Notes: a model not told the origin generated them from the letters alone. Shown: positions 16,568 through 26,773, counted from the stretch's first letter. The stretch: DNA of 47,371 bases from Faecalicatena contorta (GCF_021531975.1 NZ_JAFBIY010000012.1:1-47371); one strand, 5' to 3'. Program-made: numbers and translations.

Positions 16568-18381
16568 TACTTATCATCCAGTTTTAATACACTCATAAAT
16601 GCTTTCTGAGGAATCTCTACGTTTCCTACCTGACGCATTCGTTTCTTACCTTCTTTTTGCTTCTCAAGAAGCTTCTTCTTACGGGTAATATCACCACCAT
16701 AACACTTGGCAAGCACATCTTTACGCATTGCCTTTACTGTCTCTCTGGCAATGATCTTGCTTCCGACCGCCGCCTGGATCGGGATTTCAAAGAGCTGTCT
16801 TGGAATTTCTTCTTTCAGTTTCTCACACATCTTACGTCCGCGTTCATATGCCGTTCCGGCATGTACGATAAAGGAAAGCGCATCCACTTCCTCTTTGTTA
16901 ATGAGAATATCCAGCTTCACAAGCTCTGACTGCTCATATCCTGCCATCTCATAATCAAAGGACGCATATCCTCTGGACCGTGATTTGAGTGCATCAAAAA
17001 AGTCGTAAATAATCTCATTGAGTGGAAGGCGATATCTGAGAACCGCGCGTGTTTCCTCAATATATTCCATACCCTCATATATACCACGTCGTTCCTGACA
17101 AAGATCCATAATTGCCCCGATAAATTCAGATGTTACCATAATTTCCGCCTTAACGATCGGTTCTTCCATATATTCAATCTCAGAAAGATCCGGAAGATTC
17201 GTCGGATTCGTAAGGTCTATGATCTCTCCATTTGTCTTATGCACTTTGTAAATAACACTTGGAGCTGTTGTAACAAGATCAAGGTTATACTCTCTTTCCA
17301 GACGCTCCTGTATGATTTCCAGATGCAAAAGTCCAAGGAATCCGCAGCGGAATCCAAATCCCAGCGCAACCGATGTCTCTGGCTCAAACTGCAGAGAAGC
17401 ATCGTTTAACTGCAGCTTTTCGAGAGCATCTCTGAGATCCGGATATTTCGCTCCATCTGCCGGATACATTCCACAATACACCATCGGATTGACTTTCTTA
17501 TATCCCGGAAGTGGCTCGCTGCACGGTTTCTGCGCATTTGTAATCGTGTCACCCACACGGGTATCTTTTACATTTTTCAGACTGGCGGTAATATAACCTA
17601 CCATTCCGGCACTCAGTTCTTCACATGGAATGAACTGTCCTGCTCCAAAATACCCGACCTCCACTACTTCTGCTTTCGCTCCGGTAGCCATCATAAGAAT
17701 CGGTGTACCCTTTCTGACACTGCCTTCTTTGATCCTGCAGAACACAATAACTCCCTTATAAGAATCATACAAAGAATCAAAAATAAGCGCCTGAAGAGGT
17801 GCCTCCGGGTCACCTTCCGGTGCCGGTATCTTCGTCACGATCTGTTCCAGCACTTCTTCCACATTCAGCCCTGTCTTCGCTGAGATCAGTGGGGCATCCT
17901 GTGCCTCAATGCCGATAACATCTTCAATTTCTTCTATGACACGTTCCGGCTCTGCACTTGGCAGATCAATCTTATTAATGACCGGCATAACATCCAGATC
18001 GTGATCCAGCGCAAGGTATACATTTGCCAGTGTCTGTGCTTCCACACCCTGAGCCGCATCTACCACAAGAATTGCTCCGTCACATGCTGCAAGGCTTCGT
18101 GACACTTCGTAGTTAAAATCCACATGCCCCGGCGTATCAATCAGGTTAAAAATATACTCTTCACCGTCTTTTGCTTTATAGACAATACGCACCGCCTGCG
18201 CTTTTATCGTAATACCTCTTTCTCTCTCCAGTTCCATATTATCCAGAACCTGTGACTGCATCTCACGGCTCGTAAGTAGACCGGTCATCTCAATGATGCG
18301 GTCTGCCAGTGTAGATTTCCCATGATCAATATGGGCAATAATACAAAAATTTCTAATTTTACTTTGGTCTGTTCCTGCCAC
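16567..18381 (-). CDS. lepA: Elongation factor 4 (LepA)
   Basis: A translational GTPase of 604 residues, the usual size. G1 is [10 protein letters not shown]3 is DTPGH, and G4 is NKID. The LepA-specific C-terminal domain is present ([19 protein letters not shown], then [16 protein letters not shown]). It acts on ribosomes, probably during stalled or stress translation or initiation. The start codon is GTG, with GGGGAAG about eight bases upstream. It lies 14 bases after holA, and the stop overlaps hemW by one base. Confidence 0.97.
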   Translation of the reverse strand: MAGTDQSKIRNFCIIAHIDHGKSTLADRIIEMTGLLTSREMQSQVLDNMELERERGITIKAQAVRIVYKAKDGEEYIFNLIDTPGHVDFNYEVSRSLAACDGAILVVDAAQGVEAQTLANVYLALDHDLDVMPVINKIDLPSAEPERVIEEIEDVIGIEAQDAPLISAKTGLNVEEVLEQIVTKIPAPEGDPEAPLQALIFDSLYDSYKGVIVFCRIKEGSVRKGTPILMMATGAKAEVVEVGYFGAGQFIPCEELSAGMVGYITASLKNVKDTRVGDTITNAQKPCSEPLPGYKKVNPMVYCGMYPADGAKYPDLRDALEKLQLNDASLQFEPETSVALGFGFRCGFLGLLHLEIIQERLEREYNLDLVTTAPSVIYKVHKTNGEIIDLTNPTNLPDLSEIEYMEEPIVKAEIMVTSEFIGAIMDLCQERRGIYEGMEYIEETRAVLRYRLPLNEIIYDFFDALKSRSRGYASFDYEMAGYEQSELVKLDILINKEEVDALSFIVHAGTAYERGRKMCEKLKEEIPRQLFEIPIQAAVGSKIIARETVKAMRKDVLAKCYGGDITRKKKLLEKQKEGKKRMRQVGNVEIPQKAFMSVLKLDDK

Positions 18382-18395
18382 GTATCTTCTTCCCC

Positions 18396-19391
18396 TTACG
18401 CTTGATTTTTGGACGCTGTACTGTATTTGACGATAAAGAGCTCGACACTCATTCTGTCACTTAAGCGTCCGGTTTTAACCAGTTCTTCGGTATCTGCTGC
18501 ATCTTCCATGATACCGACTAATTCTTTACTTGAAAAGTTTTTGCACTGCTGCATATATTTTCCCGCCACAAATGGATGCAATCCTGCGGTTTTGGCAATG
18601 GTCCCTTTATCATAGCCTTTGCCAAGCAATTCTTTTACCTGCAGAAGCAGGCGGAATTGTCTGGACAGAAGATACAGGATCCTCATAGGAGGTTCCTTCA
18701 AAGCCAGCAGATCATAATAATAATCCAGTGCTTTCTTCTGCTTCTTTTCTGCGACAGCTTCCACCATGGCAAATATCTGATTTGTTATCTGCGTCGTGCA
18801 CACTGCTTCCACTGCTTCCACTGTGATCTCATTCTCTCCTAATGTATAAGCCACCAGCTTCTCAAGCTCATGCTCCAGCGTCTCCATATCAGAGCCCACT
18901 CTGGTCACGAGATATCTGGCAGTAGATTCCTTAATCTGCCTGCCTTCTCTTTTTACGATCCCTGCGATCCAGTACAGGAGTGTCTTCTCATCCTGCCTTC
19001 CGAGCTCCACAGCACGCCCTTTATCCTTTACTGCCTTATACATTTTTCCACGTTTGTCGACTTCATTTTCGACAAATACAAAGCACACGGTATCGGGCAT
19101 TTTTTTTATATAATCTGCAAGTGTCGGTTCCGCATTTTTAAAAAAGCCTGAATTCTCCACCAGGATCAGACGTCGTTCTGCAAAAAAAGGCATGGTCTCG
19201 GCCAGGTCAATCAGTTCCGTGACCGAGATCCCTTTTCCCTCGTAATAAGCATAATTCATTGTATCGCCTTCCGGCAGAACAGCTTTTACAAGCTTTTCCT
19301 TATACTGCTTCTTCAAATATGACTCTTCACCATACAACAGATAAACGTCTTTCAATTGTCCTGTCTTGATATCTTCATTTATGCTTTTCAT
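18396..19391 (-). CDS. holA: DNA polymerase III subunit delta
   Basis: Delta opens the sliding clamp ring as part of the clamp loader. The 331-residue protein has the N-terminal DNA_pol3_delta domain ([19 protein letters not shown]) and the C-terminal helical part ([19 protein letters not shown]) typical of the family. The Walker A motif is degenerate, as expected for delta. Its start lies three bases after the hydroxy-acid oxidase stop (TAGTGAATG), with only a weak ribosome binding site, so it probably depends on translation of that gene. Confidence 0.92.
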   Translation of the reverse strand: MKSINEDIKTGQLKDVYLLYGEESYLKKQYKEKLVKAVLPEGDTMNYAYYEGKGISVTELIDLAETMPFFAERRLILVENSGFFKNAEPTLADYIKKMPDTVCFVFVENEVDKRGKMYKAVKDKGRAVELGRQDEKTLLYWIAGIVKREGRQIKESTARYLVTRVGSDMETLEHELEKLVAYTLGENEITVEAVEAVCTTQITNQIFAMVEAVAEKKQKKALDYYYDLLALKEPPMRILYLLSRQFRLLLQVKELLGKGYDKGTIAKTAGLHPFVAGKYMQQCKNFSSKELVGIMEDAADTEELVKTGRLSDRMSVELFIVKYSTASKNQA

Positions 19392-19394
19392 TCA

Positions 19395-20408
19395 CTATCT
19401 TACCATATCTCTTGTTATCTCATCCAGAGAGTGTGCACCGCACATTGCCATAGTATCGGAAAGCTCTGCAGCAAGCTTTGCTGTCAGTGCATCGACACCT
19501 TCTGAAGCCCCGCCGTAAACAGCTGTAACGAATGGACGGCCGATCAGTACAGCGTCAGCTCCCAGTGCAAGTGCCTTAAACACATCTACACCGGAACGAA
19601 TTCCACCATCTACAAACACTTTCATATCGTTGCCAACTGCATCCACAATTTCTGGCAGCACTTCTTTAGTCGGCGGACACTGATCCAGTACACGTCCACC
19701 GTGGTTGGATACAACAATTGCTGATGCGCCAGCCTCTTTTGCCTTTAATGCACCTTTTACTGTCATAATACCTTTCAGGATAAACGGTACTCCTGCATTT
19801 GCAATAATCTCTTTCATCTCTTCAACAGATTTGCTTCCTGCCGGTGGTGTAAGATTCTTAAGGAACGGAAGCCCTGCCGCATCTACGTCCATTGCGCATG
19901 CAAATGCACCAGACTCCTTCACTAATGCGAATTTCTCAGCCAGTGTATTCACATCCCACGGTTTTACAGTCGGAATACCCTTACCACCTGCTGCCTGGAT
20001 TGCCTTTGTTGCACCTTCCATAACAGCCGGATTCGTTCCGTCACCTGTAAATGCTGCAATCCCTGCATTTGCGCAGGCAGACACAAGAATGTCATTATAT
20101 TCCAGATCATCATATTTATCACCGTAATGCAGCTTCATTGCTCCAATCGGTGCTGCAAAGATTGGATATTTAAATGTCTGTCCAAATGCTTTAAATGTCA
20201 GGTCTACCGGCTTATTCTCACAGATGGTATCCATATTCACGCACAGCTTCTGCCATGCATCATAGTTCTGGATCGCTACCGTTCCGGTTCCCTTGGCTCC
20301 TGGTCCCGGTATCTTATTGCCACAGGCTTTTCCGTTACATACCGGACAGGCCTTACAGATATCTCCCACACATGTTCTTGCATTTTTCAGCACTTCTTCA
20401 TAAGTCAT
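19395..20408 (-). CDS. FMN-dependent alpha-hydroxy-acid oxidizing protein
   Basis: A 337-residue TIM-barrel flavoprotein of the lactate oxidase/lactate dehydrogenase/isopentenyl isomerase type. The FMN and substrate motifs are ILKGIMTVKGALKAKEAG, IVVSNHGGRVLD (with the catalytic His) and VFVDGGIRSGVDVFKAL. The N-terminus is unusual in carrying five Cys within 17 residues (C13, C18, C21, C24, C29), which could hold an iron-sulfur cluster. Natural substrate unknown. It has its own promoter at the comEC end and leads the holA-lepA-hemW-ogt run. Confidence 0.85.
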   Translation of the reverse strand: MTYEEVLKNARTCVGDICKACPVCNGKACGNKIPGPGAKGTGTVAIQNYDAWQKLCVNMDTICENKPVDLTFKAFGQTFKYPIFAAPIGAMKLHYGDKYDDLEYNDILVSACANAGIAAFTGDGTNPAVMEGATKAIQAAGGKGIPTVKPWDVNTLAEKFALVKESGAFACAMDVDAAGLPFLKNLTPPAGSKSVEEMKEIIANAGVPFILKGIMTVKGALKAKEAGASAIVVSNHGGRVLDQCPPTKEVLPEIVDAVGNDMKVFVDGGIRSGVDVFKALALGADAVLIGRPFVTAVYGGASEGVDALTAKLAAELSDTMAMCGAHSLDEITRDMVR

Positions 20409-20454
20409 GGTTCATTACCTCTTTTCATTTACCAAATAAATTCTCTTCCTTAAG

Positions 20455-20483
20455 AGTATACTGAATTTTGCAGATTAATTCAA
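20455..20483 (-). promoter_or_regulatory. Promoter of the oxidase-holA-lepA run
   Basis: TTGAAT (20478-20483) and TATACT (20455-20460) on the minus strand with a 17-base spacer, starting at the base next to the comEC stop codon. The distance to the oxidase start is about 45 bases. Confidence 0.65.
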
Positions 20484-22643
20484 CTATTTCCCTCCGTATT
20501 CACGGACAGTAATTTTCTTTCCGTCTGTTGTGACTGTAATGGCCCCTTCTTCTTTCGTTGAATGCACGATTACTCCGGCATCCTCCAGTCTTTTCAACGT
20601 TTCTTCATGAGGATGTCCGTACCGGTTGTTTTCTCCCGCCGAGATGAGCCCATATCCGGGATTCGCTGCAGCGAGAAATTCTTCAGTCGTCGCATTTGCA
20701 GAACCGTGATGGGAAACCTTTAATACATCTATCGTCCGTCTTTCCGGCTTTGTCCGAAGCAATTCTGTCAATGACTCTTCCCCGCTTCCTTCCACATCGC
20801 CGGTAAACAACATATCAAATGCCCCGTACTGCAGTGACAGAACCATGGATGAGCCGTTTCCAGGTTCTCCTTCATATGAGCTTTCCGGCTGCAGACATTG
20901 TATTTCCATTTCCTCTTCCCGAATCTTCTGCCCGGATGAAATAACCGCCACTTTTGTTCCCTGCGATACTGCTGTTTGGGCAAGTGCTTCCAGTGTCTCA
21001 TCCCACACCTCCTTTACCGGAAATACAAGAGTATGTATTTTCACACCTACATCCTGACGAAGAAGAAGCTCTTCGATTCCATTCATATGGTCTGTATCTC
21101 CATGGGAGACAAACACATAATCCAGTGTATCTGTCCCCTGATACAAAAGAAATGGCTCTACCCGGTACTGCCCCACCTTCTTCGTATCACTGCTTCCGCC
21201 ATCGATCAGGTACGTCCCTCCAGAAGGACCTTTGATAAATATGCCGTCCCCCTGCCCGACATCCAGCACCGTTACCTGTACCTTTCCTTCCATTTCCCAT
21301 CGTCCGCACAATACTGCCATACCAATTGCCAGGAAAAGAATCCCTTTTCCCCTGCTTTTCTTATGAATGATAAAATATAATGCCATCGTAAAGCATAGCG
21401 CATATACGATCAGCTGCCACATTTCCGGTCGTCCGGTTACCACTCTGGCGCCCGGAAGCTTCATGAACAAATGACAGATATGTTCGTAAAAGTGTAAAAT
21501 ACCTGCTGCCAGCCGTAACAGACAACCACTCACCAGCGGAACAGCCATAAACATGCTTCCGACAATCCCCAGAAGCATGAGAACAGACATCAATGGTATA
21601 ATAAGAATATTCATAAGAATCGCATAGGGCGGAAATTCATAAAAGCAGAAAAGTGTAACCGGCAGAAGTACCAGATGAATACTGATCCCGGCCCACAATC
21701 CCTGAACAGGCAATTCCTGAAACAATGGCAGAAGAAACAGTATGGCTCCAACTGCTCCAAAAGAGAGCCAGAAACCTCCGTCGTAGATACAAAGAGGTCT
21801 CCATAGAAGCACGGTAACAAGAGCAACTGCCAGAGCCGTCATCCCATCGTAATGACGTCCACACATATCTGCACCAACACGGAACAGAAACATAACCATT
21901 GCCCGCACAGCCGAAACGGTCATCCCGACCATACAGATATATAGAAGCAAAAACAGAATTCCAGCAGTTCCTCCCACCTGACAGGAGCCGCTAAGCCGTG
22001 TAAATAACCGATATACCCCCACTCCGATCAACGAAAGATGAAGCCCTGATATGGCAAGAATATGACCAATACCACTCGTCTGGTATAACTCCTTTAGTTC
22101 CGGTTCTACTCCTTCCTTCTCTCCAAGAAGAATAGCCGCAAGCACCTCTCCGTTTCTTTCTCCCATAAAAAGGATAAGCTTTTCTTTCCATGCATTTCTG
22201 ATTTCAAATAATCTGTCCCTTATGCCTGCTGTTTTCGTATCCGTAACAACAATCTTTTTCCCCCATATACCTGCATGAATATTCTGTTTCTGGTAATATA
22301 GTTTCTGATCGAAGCAGCCTGGATTAGAAGACGCAGAAAAGAAAAAAAGTTCTCCAGATACCTGTACTTCATTTCCAATATGCAATTTTCTCTTACTTTC
22401 ATCGTATACGATGATTCTGGGTTCTTTTAACGAATTGTCTTTTAGATATAATACTTGATGATTATCTTTGATTTCTTTTTGATATATCCGACCTGTAAAG
22501 ACCAGTTCTTCTCCCTCTTTGGCAGCCTTTTCAAGTGGAGAGGGACGAAGCTCTTTTATAAACTTCTCCCTTCCCACACATGTCATTGTCAGAATCAGTA
22601 AAAACAGCGCCAGACATATACTGCATAACGGTCTGTTTTTCAT
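20484..22643 (-). CDS. comEC: Competence protein ComEC/Rec2 (DNA channel)
   Basis: A 719-residue membrane protein expected to form the channel for single-stranded DNA uptake. Order of parts: N-terminal DUF4131 soluble domain (about 50-130), the Competence membrane domain with many segments (for example SGIGHILAISGLHLSLIGVG), and a C-terminal metallo-beta-lactamase domain with DVGQGDGIF and HGDTDH metal ligands. Length and full domain set are normal. Its ATG overlaps the GerMN stop (ATGA). No terminator was found before the promoter of the next gene. In Lachnospiraceae natural competence is little studied, so activity is inferred. Confidence 0.95.
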   Translation of the reverse strand: MKNRPLCSICLALFLLILTMTCVGREKFIKELRPSPLEKAAKEGEELVFTGRIYQKEIKDNHQVLYLKDNSLKEPRIIVYDESKRKLHIGNEVQVSGELFFFSASSNPGCFDQKLYYQKQNIHAGIWGKKIVVTDTKTAGIRDRLFEIRNAWKEKLILFMGERNGEVLAAILLGEKEGVEPELKELYQTSGIGHILAISGLHLSLIGVGVYRLFTRLSGSCQVGGTAGILFLLLYICMVGMTVSAVRAMVMFLFRVGADMCGRHYDGMTALAVALVTVLLWRPLCIYDGGFWLSFGAVGAILFLLPLFQELPVQGLWAGISIHLVLLPVTLFCFYEFPPYAILMNILIIPLMSVLMLLGIVGSMFMAVPLVSGCLLRLAAGILHFYEHICHLFMKLPGARVVTGRPEMWQLIVYALCFTMALYFIIHKKSRGKGILFLAIGMAVLCGRWEMEGKVQVTVLDVGQGDGIFIKGPSGGTYLIDGGSSDTKKVGQYRVEPFLLYQGTDTLDYVFVSHGDTDHMNGIEELLLRQDVGVKIHTLVFPVKEVWDETLEALAQTAVSQGTKVAVISSGQKIREEEMEIQCLQPESSYEGEPGNGSSMVLSLQYGAFDMLFTGDVEGSGEESLTELLRTKPERRTIDVLKVSHHGSANATTEEFLAAANPGYGLISAGENNRYGHPHEETLKRLEDAGVIVHSTKEEGAITVTTDGKKITVREYGGK

Positions 22644-23563
22644 TCTTCTTCCGCCTCAATTATATTTCCATTTCGTGAAAATGGTTTGCTTAAATCCAGC
22701 GTTTCCTGGTACTTGATATCGGATTCTCCATTTATGAGTATCTGTACCTGTCCGGAGGTACCGCCATCAATAACAGAATTTACAATCGAATAAATAGTAA
22801 GCTTCGGATTCACCTGATTGGCAACCTGCAAAAAGCCTTCATCAAAATTCACATAGCAGACATTGTCTTTTACGGATACTCCCAGGAGCCTTGTCCCCTG
22901 TGGTATGGTTGCTTTCACCTTTGAAGTGGAAGGCCCTTTCAGGAGCTGTTCAACAATAAGTTTCTCCACCGACATATTACTGTTATAACGTACATGTACC
23001 TTCTCTTCGGCAAGCTTATCGCCTTTCTGATTAGAAAAATACAATATCAGTTCCGCTTCCTGCGAAGAATGAAGAGAAGAACCTGTATTCTGCACAAAAT
23101 CGTCTGCATGCATATAACCATATTCTTCTCCGTTATCATCCACCATCGGCTCACCGCCGACAAAAAATCTCACATAATCCACACCTGGAACCTGCACAAG
23201 AGACTGTACCATAGCTGCCCTAAGAAGAAGTCTGGATGATTGCTCAAGACGGTAATACTTATTGTTCAGATAGATATCCAGCTTCGTCTCATTCAGTTCC
23301 CAGTCCTGCACCTTTACTCCCTGGATAAGCACGCTCTTATAATCGATACTGTCCGGTTCATCTTCCATGAATTCCAGTACCTGTTTGATATTTTCTTCCG
23401 GAGAATCCCCTTTTATATCACAGAGTTCTTCTGTCAGTCCATCCCCGTCCGTATCCAGATAATAGATACCGTATCGCCCTTTTTCAGGTTCCCTTTCCTT
23501 ACTGCATCCAGACACCAGAATACAGACTGCAAGGCACAGAATCACACATTTCCTTCTTTTCAT
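22640..23563 (-). CDS. GerMN-domain lipoprotein
   Basis: A 307-residue protein with a lipoprotein signal: basic start MKRRK, hydrophobic stretch, lipobox LVSGC with C20 as the probable lipidated residue. Two GerMN-like regions follow, one near residues 75-165 and one near 175-290 (LIVEQLLKGP, then YSIVNSVIDGG). GerMN domains occur in the spore germination protein GerM and the LpqB family, where they accompany two-component systems. Here it lies 12 bases after the histidine kinase and overlaps comEC, so it may sense or modulate the kinase at the outer membrane face. AGGAGG is present upstream. Confidence 0.85.
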   Translation of the reverse strand: MKRRKCVILCLAVCILVSGCSKEREPEKGRYGIYYLDTDGDGLTEELCDIKGDSPEENIKQVLEFMEDEPDSIDYKSVLIQGVKVQDWELNETKLDIYLNNKYYRLEQSSRLLLRAAMVQSLVQVPGVDYVRFFVGGEPMVDDNGEEYGYMHADDFVQNTGSSLHSSQEAELILYFSNQKGDKLAEEKVHVRYNSNMSVEKLIVEQLLKGPSTSKVKATIPQGTRLLGVSVKDNVCYVNFDEGFLQVANQVNPKLTIYSIVNSVIDGGTSGQVQILINGESDIKYQETLDLSKPFSRNGNIIEAEEE

Positions 23564-23575
23564 ATGCCTTTCCTC

Positions 23576-24979
23576 CTACAATACATAAGTCAGCGGTATT
23601 TTCACAGTAAATGTAGTACCTTCACCAGGCTGACTGTATACTTTGATCGAACCTCTATGCATAAGAACAGAACTTCTCGCAATGGAAAGTCCCAGACCGG
23701 TTCCACCGATCTCTCTGGAATGAGACTTGTCCACGCGGTAAAAACGTTCAAAAATATGTTCCGTTTCTTCCTGCCGGATACCGACGCCGGAATCCGCCAC
23801 TTCCAGATAGAAAAACTTATGGTCTGCATTCAGCGATACATGCACCCAGCCATTCTCTTTATTGTATTTTATTGCATTTTCCACAAGATTGGTGATTGCA
23901 AGAGACAACTTCGTCTCGTCTACTTCAGCCGTTACCGGTCGGAAGCTTTCAAATATAACCTCTACATTTTGTTCTGCTGCTATCGGACGCAAACGCTTCA
24001 GGATCTGCTCAACCAGTGTGTTGATATTCTCTGTTCTAATATTCATCGTATTCGCCGTCTTATCCATCTTTACCAGCGACAGCAGATCGTTAATGATCTT
24101 ATTCTCTCTTTCAATTTCTTCCGACAGATCTCCCATGAACTCACGATAGATCTCAACCGGTGCATCTTCCTGCGAAAGCAGTGAATCTGCAAGAACTTTC
24201 ATAGAAGTAAGTGGAGTCTTCAGCTCGTGAGACACATTTGATACAAATTCCTGTCTGGAATCATCCAGAGTCTTTAATCTGCCGATCATTTTATTAAATG
24301 TTTCTGACAAAAGAGCTGTCTCTGCATATGTATTTTCATGCAGTTCAACATTATCATACCCTTCTGTAACTTTCTCGATGGAATCCGTAATCCGCTGAAA
24401 CGGTCTGGTCATTACTGTTCCAATAAAAACAGCAAGAATTGTAAAGATTAAAAAAGATACTACTTCTACAATGCGGGCTTTTCCTTCCAGGATAACAAGA
24501 CTGCTTTCTATTACATCCGTAGAAATGCTGACAAGAAGAACTCCTTCTGTCTTATCAGAGCCACTTCCCACAATTGGAGAAGTCACTTCGATATAGTTGT
24601 TCTTCGCATCATAATTACTTGTTCCTTTTCCATTCATACAGCGAATGACATCTTTCGACACAATTGTCTTCCCGATATCCATATCATATGTATCTTCCAC
24701 AATTCGGAATTTGTTATCAATCAGCATTACTCTGCCGTCATAGATATTTGACAGCTGCGTAAGCTCTGTGTGAATAACTTCTGAAGGATCACCCTGTAAG
24801 TATAATAAATCACTTAATTGGTTACATAGAATTGTACATTGATTTTGTATCTCAGCAGTCCGTACCTCTACCGCTCTCTTCTCATAGCTTTTCAGAACTA
24901 CCGCTTCCATAATGAACGCCGGGATGATTCCCACAACGATCAGTATAATAACGATCTGGAAGCGGAGACTTTTAAACAT
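23576..24979 (-). CDS. Membrane sensor histidine kinase (HAMP, WalK/PhoR-like)
   Basis: A 467-residue kinase. Membrane segments at about 7-29 and 171-190 flank an extracellular sensor of about 140 residues. HAMP follows (about 190-243), then HisKA with phospho-acceptor H251 in SNVSHELKTPLT, and the ATPase domain (NLVENAIKYN, GIRQEE, GGTGLGLSI). The start is uncertain: I use the ATG at 24979, but its ribosome binding site is poor, and the frame runs further up through the end of the response regulator gene. It pairs with that regulator and is followed by the GerMN lipoprotein and comEC. Confidence 0.9.
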   Translation of the reverse strand: MFKSLRFQIVIILIVVGIIPAFIMEAVVLKSYEKRAVEVRTAEIQNQCTILCNQLSDLLYLQGDPSEVIHTELTQLSNIYDGRVMLIDNKFRIVEDTYDMDIGKTIVSKDVIRCMNGKGTSNYDAKNNYIEVTSPIVGSGSDKTEGVLLVSISTDVIESSLVILEGKARIVEVVSFLIFTILAVFIGTVMTRPFQRITDSIEKVTEGYDNVELHENTYAETALLSETFNKMIGRLKTLDDSRQEFVSNVSHELKTPLTSMKVLADSLLSQEDAPVEIYREFMGDLSEEIERENKIINDLLSLVKMDKTANTMNIRTENINTLVEQILKRLRPIAAEQNVEVIFESFRPVTAEVDETKLSLAITNLVENAIKYNKENGWVHVSLNADHKFFYLEVADSGVGIRQEETEHIFERFYRVDKSHSREIGGTGLGLSIARSSVLMHRGSIKVYSQPGEGTTFTVKIPLTYVL

Positions 24980-24998
24980 ACTTTTCTTAAAATACTTT

Positions 24999-25688
24999 TT
25001 AACCCCTAAAATAATAACCCACTCCCCACTTTGTATGTACGTACTTCGGGTCACTCGGGTTCTTCTCTATCTTCTCCCGAAGCCTTCTGATATGAACATC
25101 TACTGTTCTTGCATCACCCGGATACTCATATCCCCACACAATATTCAGAAGATTCTCCCGGCTGTATACTTTATTCGGATTCATCGCAAGCAGTTCAATA
25201 AGATCAAATTCCTTGGCAGTCAGATTCACTTCACGGCCCTCTATGATCACCCGTCTGCTCTCACAGTCAATCGTCATATCGCCTTTCACGATCATACGCC
25301 CGGTCTGCTGCTCCTGCGCACGCTTTCCTGTACGACGCATGATCGCCTTGATTCTTGCTTTTACTTCCAGAATATTAAACGGCTTTGTTATGTAATCATC
25401 CGCGCCATACTCAAGTCCCAGGATCTTATCCATATCATCACCTTTCGCCGTCAGCATAATGATCGGAACATCTGAAAATTCACGAATCTGCTGACATACA
25501 GCGAAACCATCAATCTTAGGAAGCATGACATCCAAAAGAATCATCTCATAAGTATTTTCTCTGGCAAGCTTAAGCGCCTCTTCACCATCATAAGCACAAT
25601 CCACTTCCATTCCATCCTGTTCCAGGCTGAACCGTATACCTTTTACAATCAACTTTTCGTCGTCAACTACCAATACTTTCTTACTCAT
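24999..25688 (-). CDS. OmpR-family response regulator
   Basis: A 229-residue regulator with a receiver domain (phospho-acceptor D53 in LLDVMLPKIDG, K102 in ITKPFN) and a winged-helix DNA-binding domain (LTAKEFDLIELLAMNPNKVY, then DARTVDVHIRRLREKIE). It resembles WalR and PhoP in Firmicutes, but I cannot assign it to either. It begins 14 bases after comEA and is followed by its kinase. Target genes may include the surrounding com genes, as an inference from position only. Confidence 0.93.
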   Translation of the reverse strand: MSKKVLVVDDEKLIVKGIRFSLEQDGMEVDCAYDGEEALKLARENTYEMILLDVMLPKIDGFAVCQQIREFSDVPIIMLTAKGDDMDKILGLEYGADDYITKPFNILEVKARIKAIMRRTGKRAQEQQTGRMIVKGDMTIDCESRRVIIEGREVNLTAKEFDLIELLAMNPNKVYSRENLLNIVWGYEYPGDARTVDVHIRRLREKIEKNPSDPKYVHTKWGVGYYFRG

Positions 25689-25702
25689 CTTATTCTCCCT
25701 TA

Positions 25703-26275
25703 TTAAACCTTGACATGATCCTTTATCTTATTAAAGACACCTTCCTTGATGCCTTCAATCTCTTTTAGTTCATCAATCGAAGTAAAACTTCCCTTTTTCT
25801 CCCTGTAATGAATAATCGCTTCCGCCTTTACTTCTCCGATACCTGGAAGAGTCATAAGTACTTCTTTTGACGCTGTGTTAAGATTCACCTGTCCATCTTC
25901 TTCCTCTTCTGTAATGGTCTGATTTTCAGCTTCTTCAAAGGAAGGCACATAGATCTTCTGTCCGTCACTTATCTTTTCCGCCTGATTCAGACTTGAAAAT
26001 GCCGCTTCCTCCGTCATTCCCCCCGCAGCCTCAAGTGCCTCATATACCCGGCTGTCCGGCAGAAGTTCATATACCCCGGGGGTATGAACACAGCCGCACA
26101 CGTACACAAAAATATGCTCTTCAAGTATATCTGTATCTTCTTTTTCTTCTTCCGCGGTCTCTTTCATTTCCACCGTCTCAAGCTCTGCCGCCGGTTCTTC
26201 TGAAGCACATCCGACCGTCTGGCACACAGCAAAAATCCATAAGATACAGTATAAATACCAATATTTCCTACGCAT
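25703..26275 (-). CDS. comEA: ComEA-like DNA-binding protein
   Basis: A 190-residue surface protein that should bind incoming double-stranded DNA. The N-terminus has a signal region with a possible lipobox ending at C23 (QTVGC), then an acidic Glu-rich linker. A SLBB domain follows (VYVCGCVHTPGVYELL, about residues 57-115), then the helix-hairpin-helix pair (VNLNTASKEVLMTLPGIGEV to the end). The order SLBB-HhH is that of ComEA. It leads the operon with the two-component genes and comEC further on; in Bacillus comEA and comEC lie next to each other. Confidence 0.93.
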   Translation of the reverse strand: MRRKYWYLYCILWIFAVCQTVGCASEEPAAELETVEMKETAEEEKEDTDILEEHIFVYVCGCVHTPGVYELLPDSRVYEALEAAGGMTEEAAFSSLNQAEKISDGQKIYVPSFEEAENQTITEEEEDGQVNLNTASKEVLMTLPGIGEVKAEAIIHYREKKGSFTSIDELKEIEGIKEGVFNKIKDHVKV

Positions 26276-26335
26276 AAAAATCCTCCTTAACAGCTGTCGA
26301 AACTGTAAGTGCCCCTCTTATGCCTAGATAAAAAT

Positions 26336-26364
26336 ATTGTACTATTTCCACTGAAAAATTGCAA
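26336..26364 (-). promoter_or_regulatory. Promoter of the comEA-comEC operon
   Basis: TTGCAA (26359-26364) and TACAAT (26336-26341) on the minus strand with a 17-base spacer. It lies across the last codons of the upstream transporter gene, about 60 bases before the comEA start. Confidence 0.6.
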
Positions 26365-26773
26365 CTCCAATCAGGGCGATTACCATACCGATTACTTTTC
26401 TCCACTCAAGCGGTTCTTTCTCCACACCAAAAAGCCCCATTAATTCGATCACATATGCCACGATCAGCTGTGAAATAACGATAAGAAGCGCAGCTTTCGC
26501 CGGCCCAAGCTGCTCCATACTTTTAATGACTGTCCAGGTAATGCCGGCACCGATCACACCACCAAGAAGCACATATTTGGGCTCTACCTTTGCAAGGGTC
26601 ATTACATTGTCTCGCCCGGCGATGAGCCATGCTACAACACAAAGCAGAAATGCACTGAACTGTACCCAGCCGTTACTGACCCACATACCGGTCGTCTTCG
26701 TTACCTGTGTATTAAATACACCTTGTACACTCATCAATGCACCGGATAACAAAGCAATCAAAAAACCAATCAT
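26342..26773 (-). CDS. DMT-family transporter (YdcZ/DUF606 type)
   Basis: A 143-residue membrane protein with about five segments, half the size of standard drug/metabolite exporters. It opens MIGFLIALLSGALMSVQGVFN, a typical DUF606 start, and ends with the usual VIGMVIALIGVAIFQWK. Such half-size proteins work as homo- or heterodimers; the substrate is unknown. AGGGAGG precedes the ATG. A possible promoter (TTGACA at 26828-26833, TATACT at 26803-26808) has a long 19-base spacer. Confidence 0.85.
   Translation of the reverse strand: MIGFLIALLSGALMSVQGVFNTQVTKTTGMWVSNGWVQFSAFLLCVVAWLIAGRDNVMTLAKVEPKYVLLGGVIGAGITWTVIKSMEQLGPAKAALLIVISQLIVAYVIELMGLFGVEKEPLEWRKVIGMVIALIGVAIFQWK

Noticed and set aside
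19395-20408. Oxidase gene as part of the comEC message
   Set aside because: A good promoter begins at the base after the comEC stop codon, so the gene probably has its own transcript, though readthrough is possible.
23240-24184. Long rightward open frame of 314 codons opposite the GerMN and histidine kinase genes
   Set aside because: It lies antisense to two clear genes with conserved motifs, and its product is rich in Phe, Cys, His and Arg with no domain pattern, as expected of a reverse-strand shadow.
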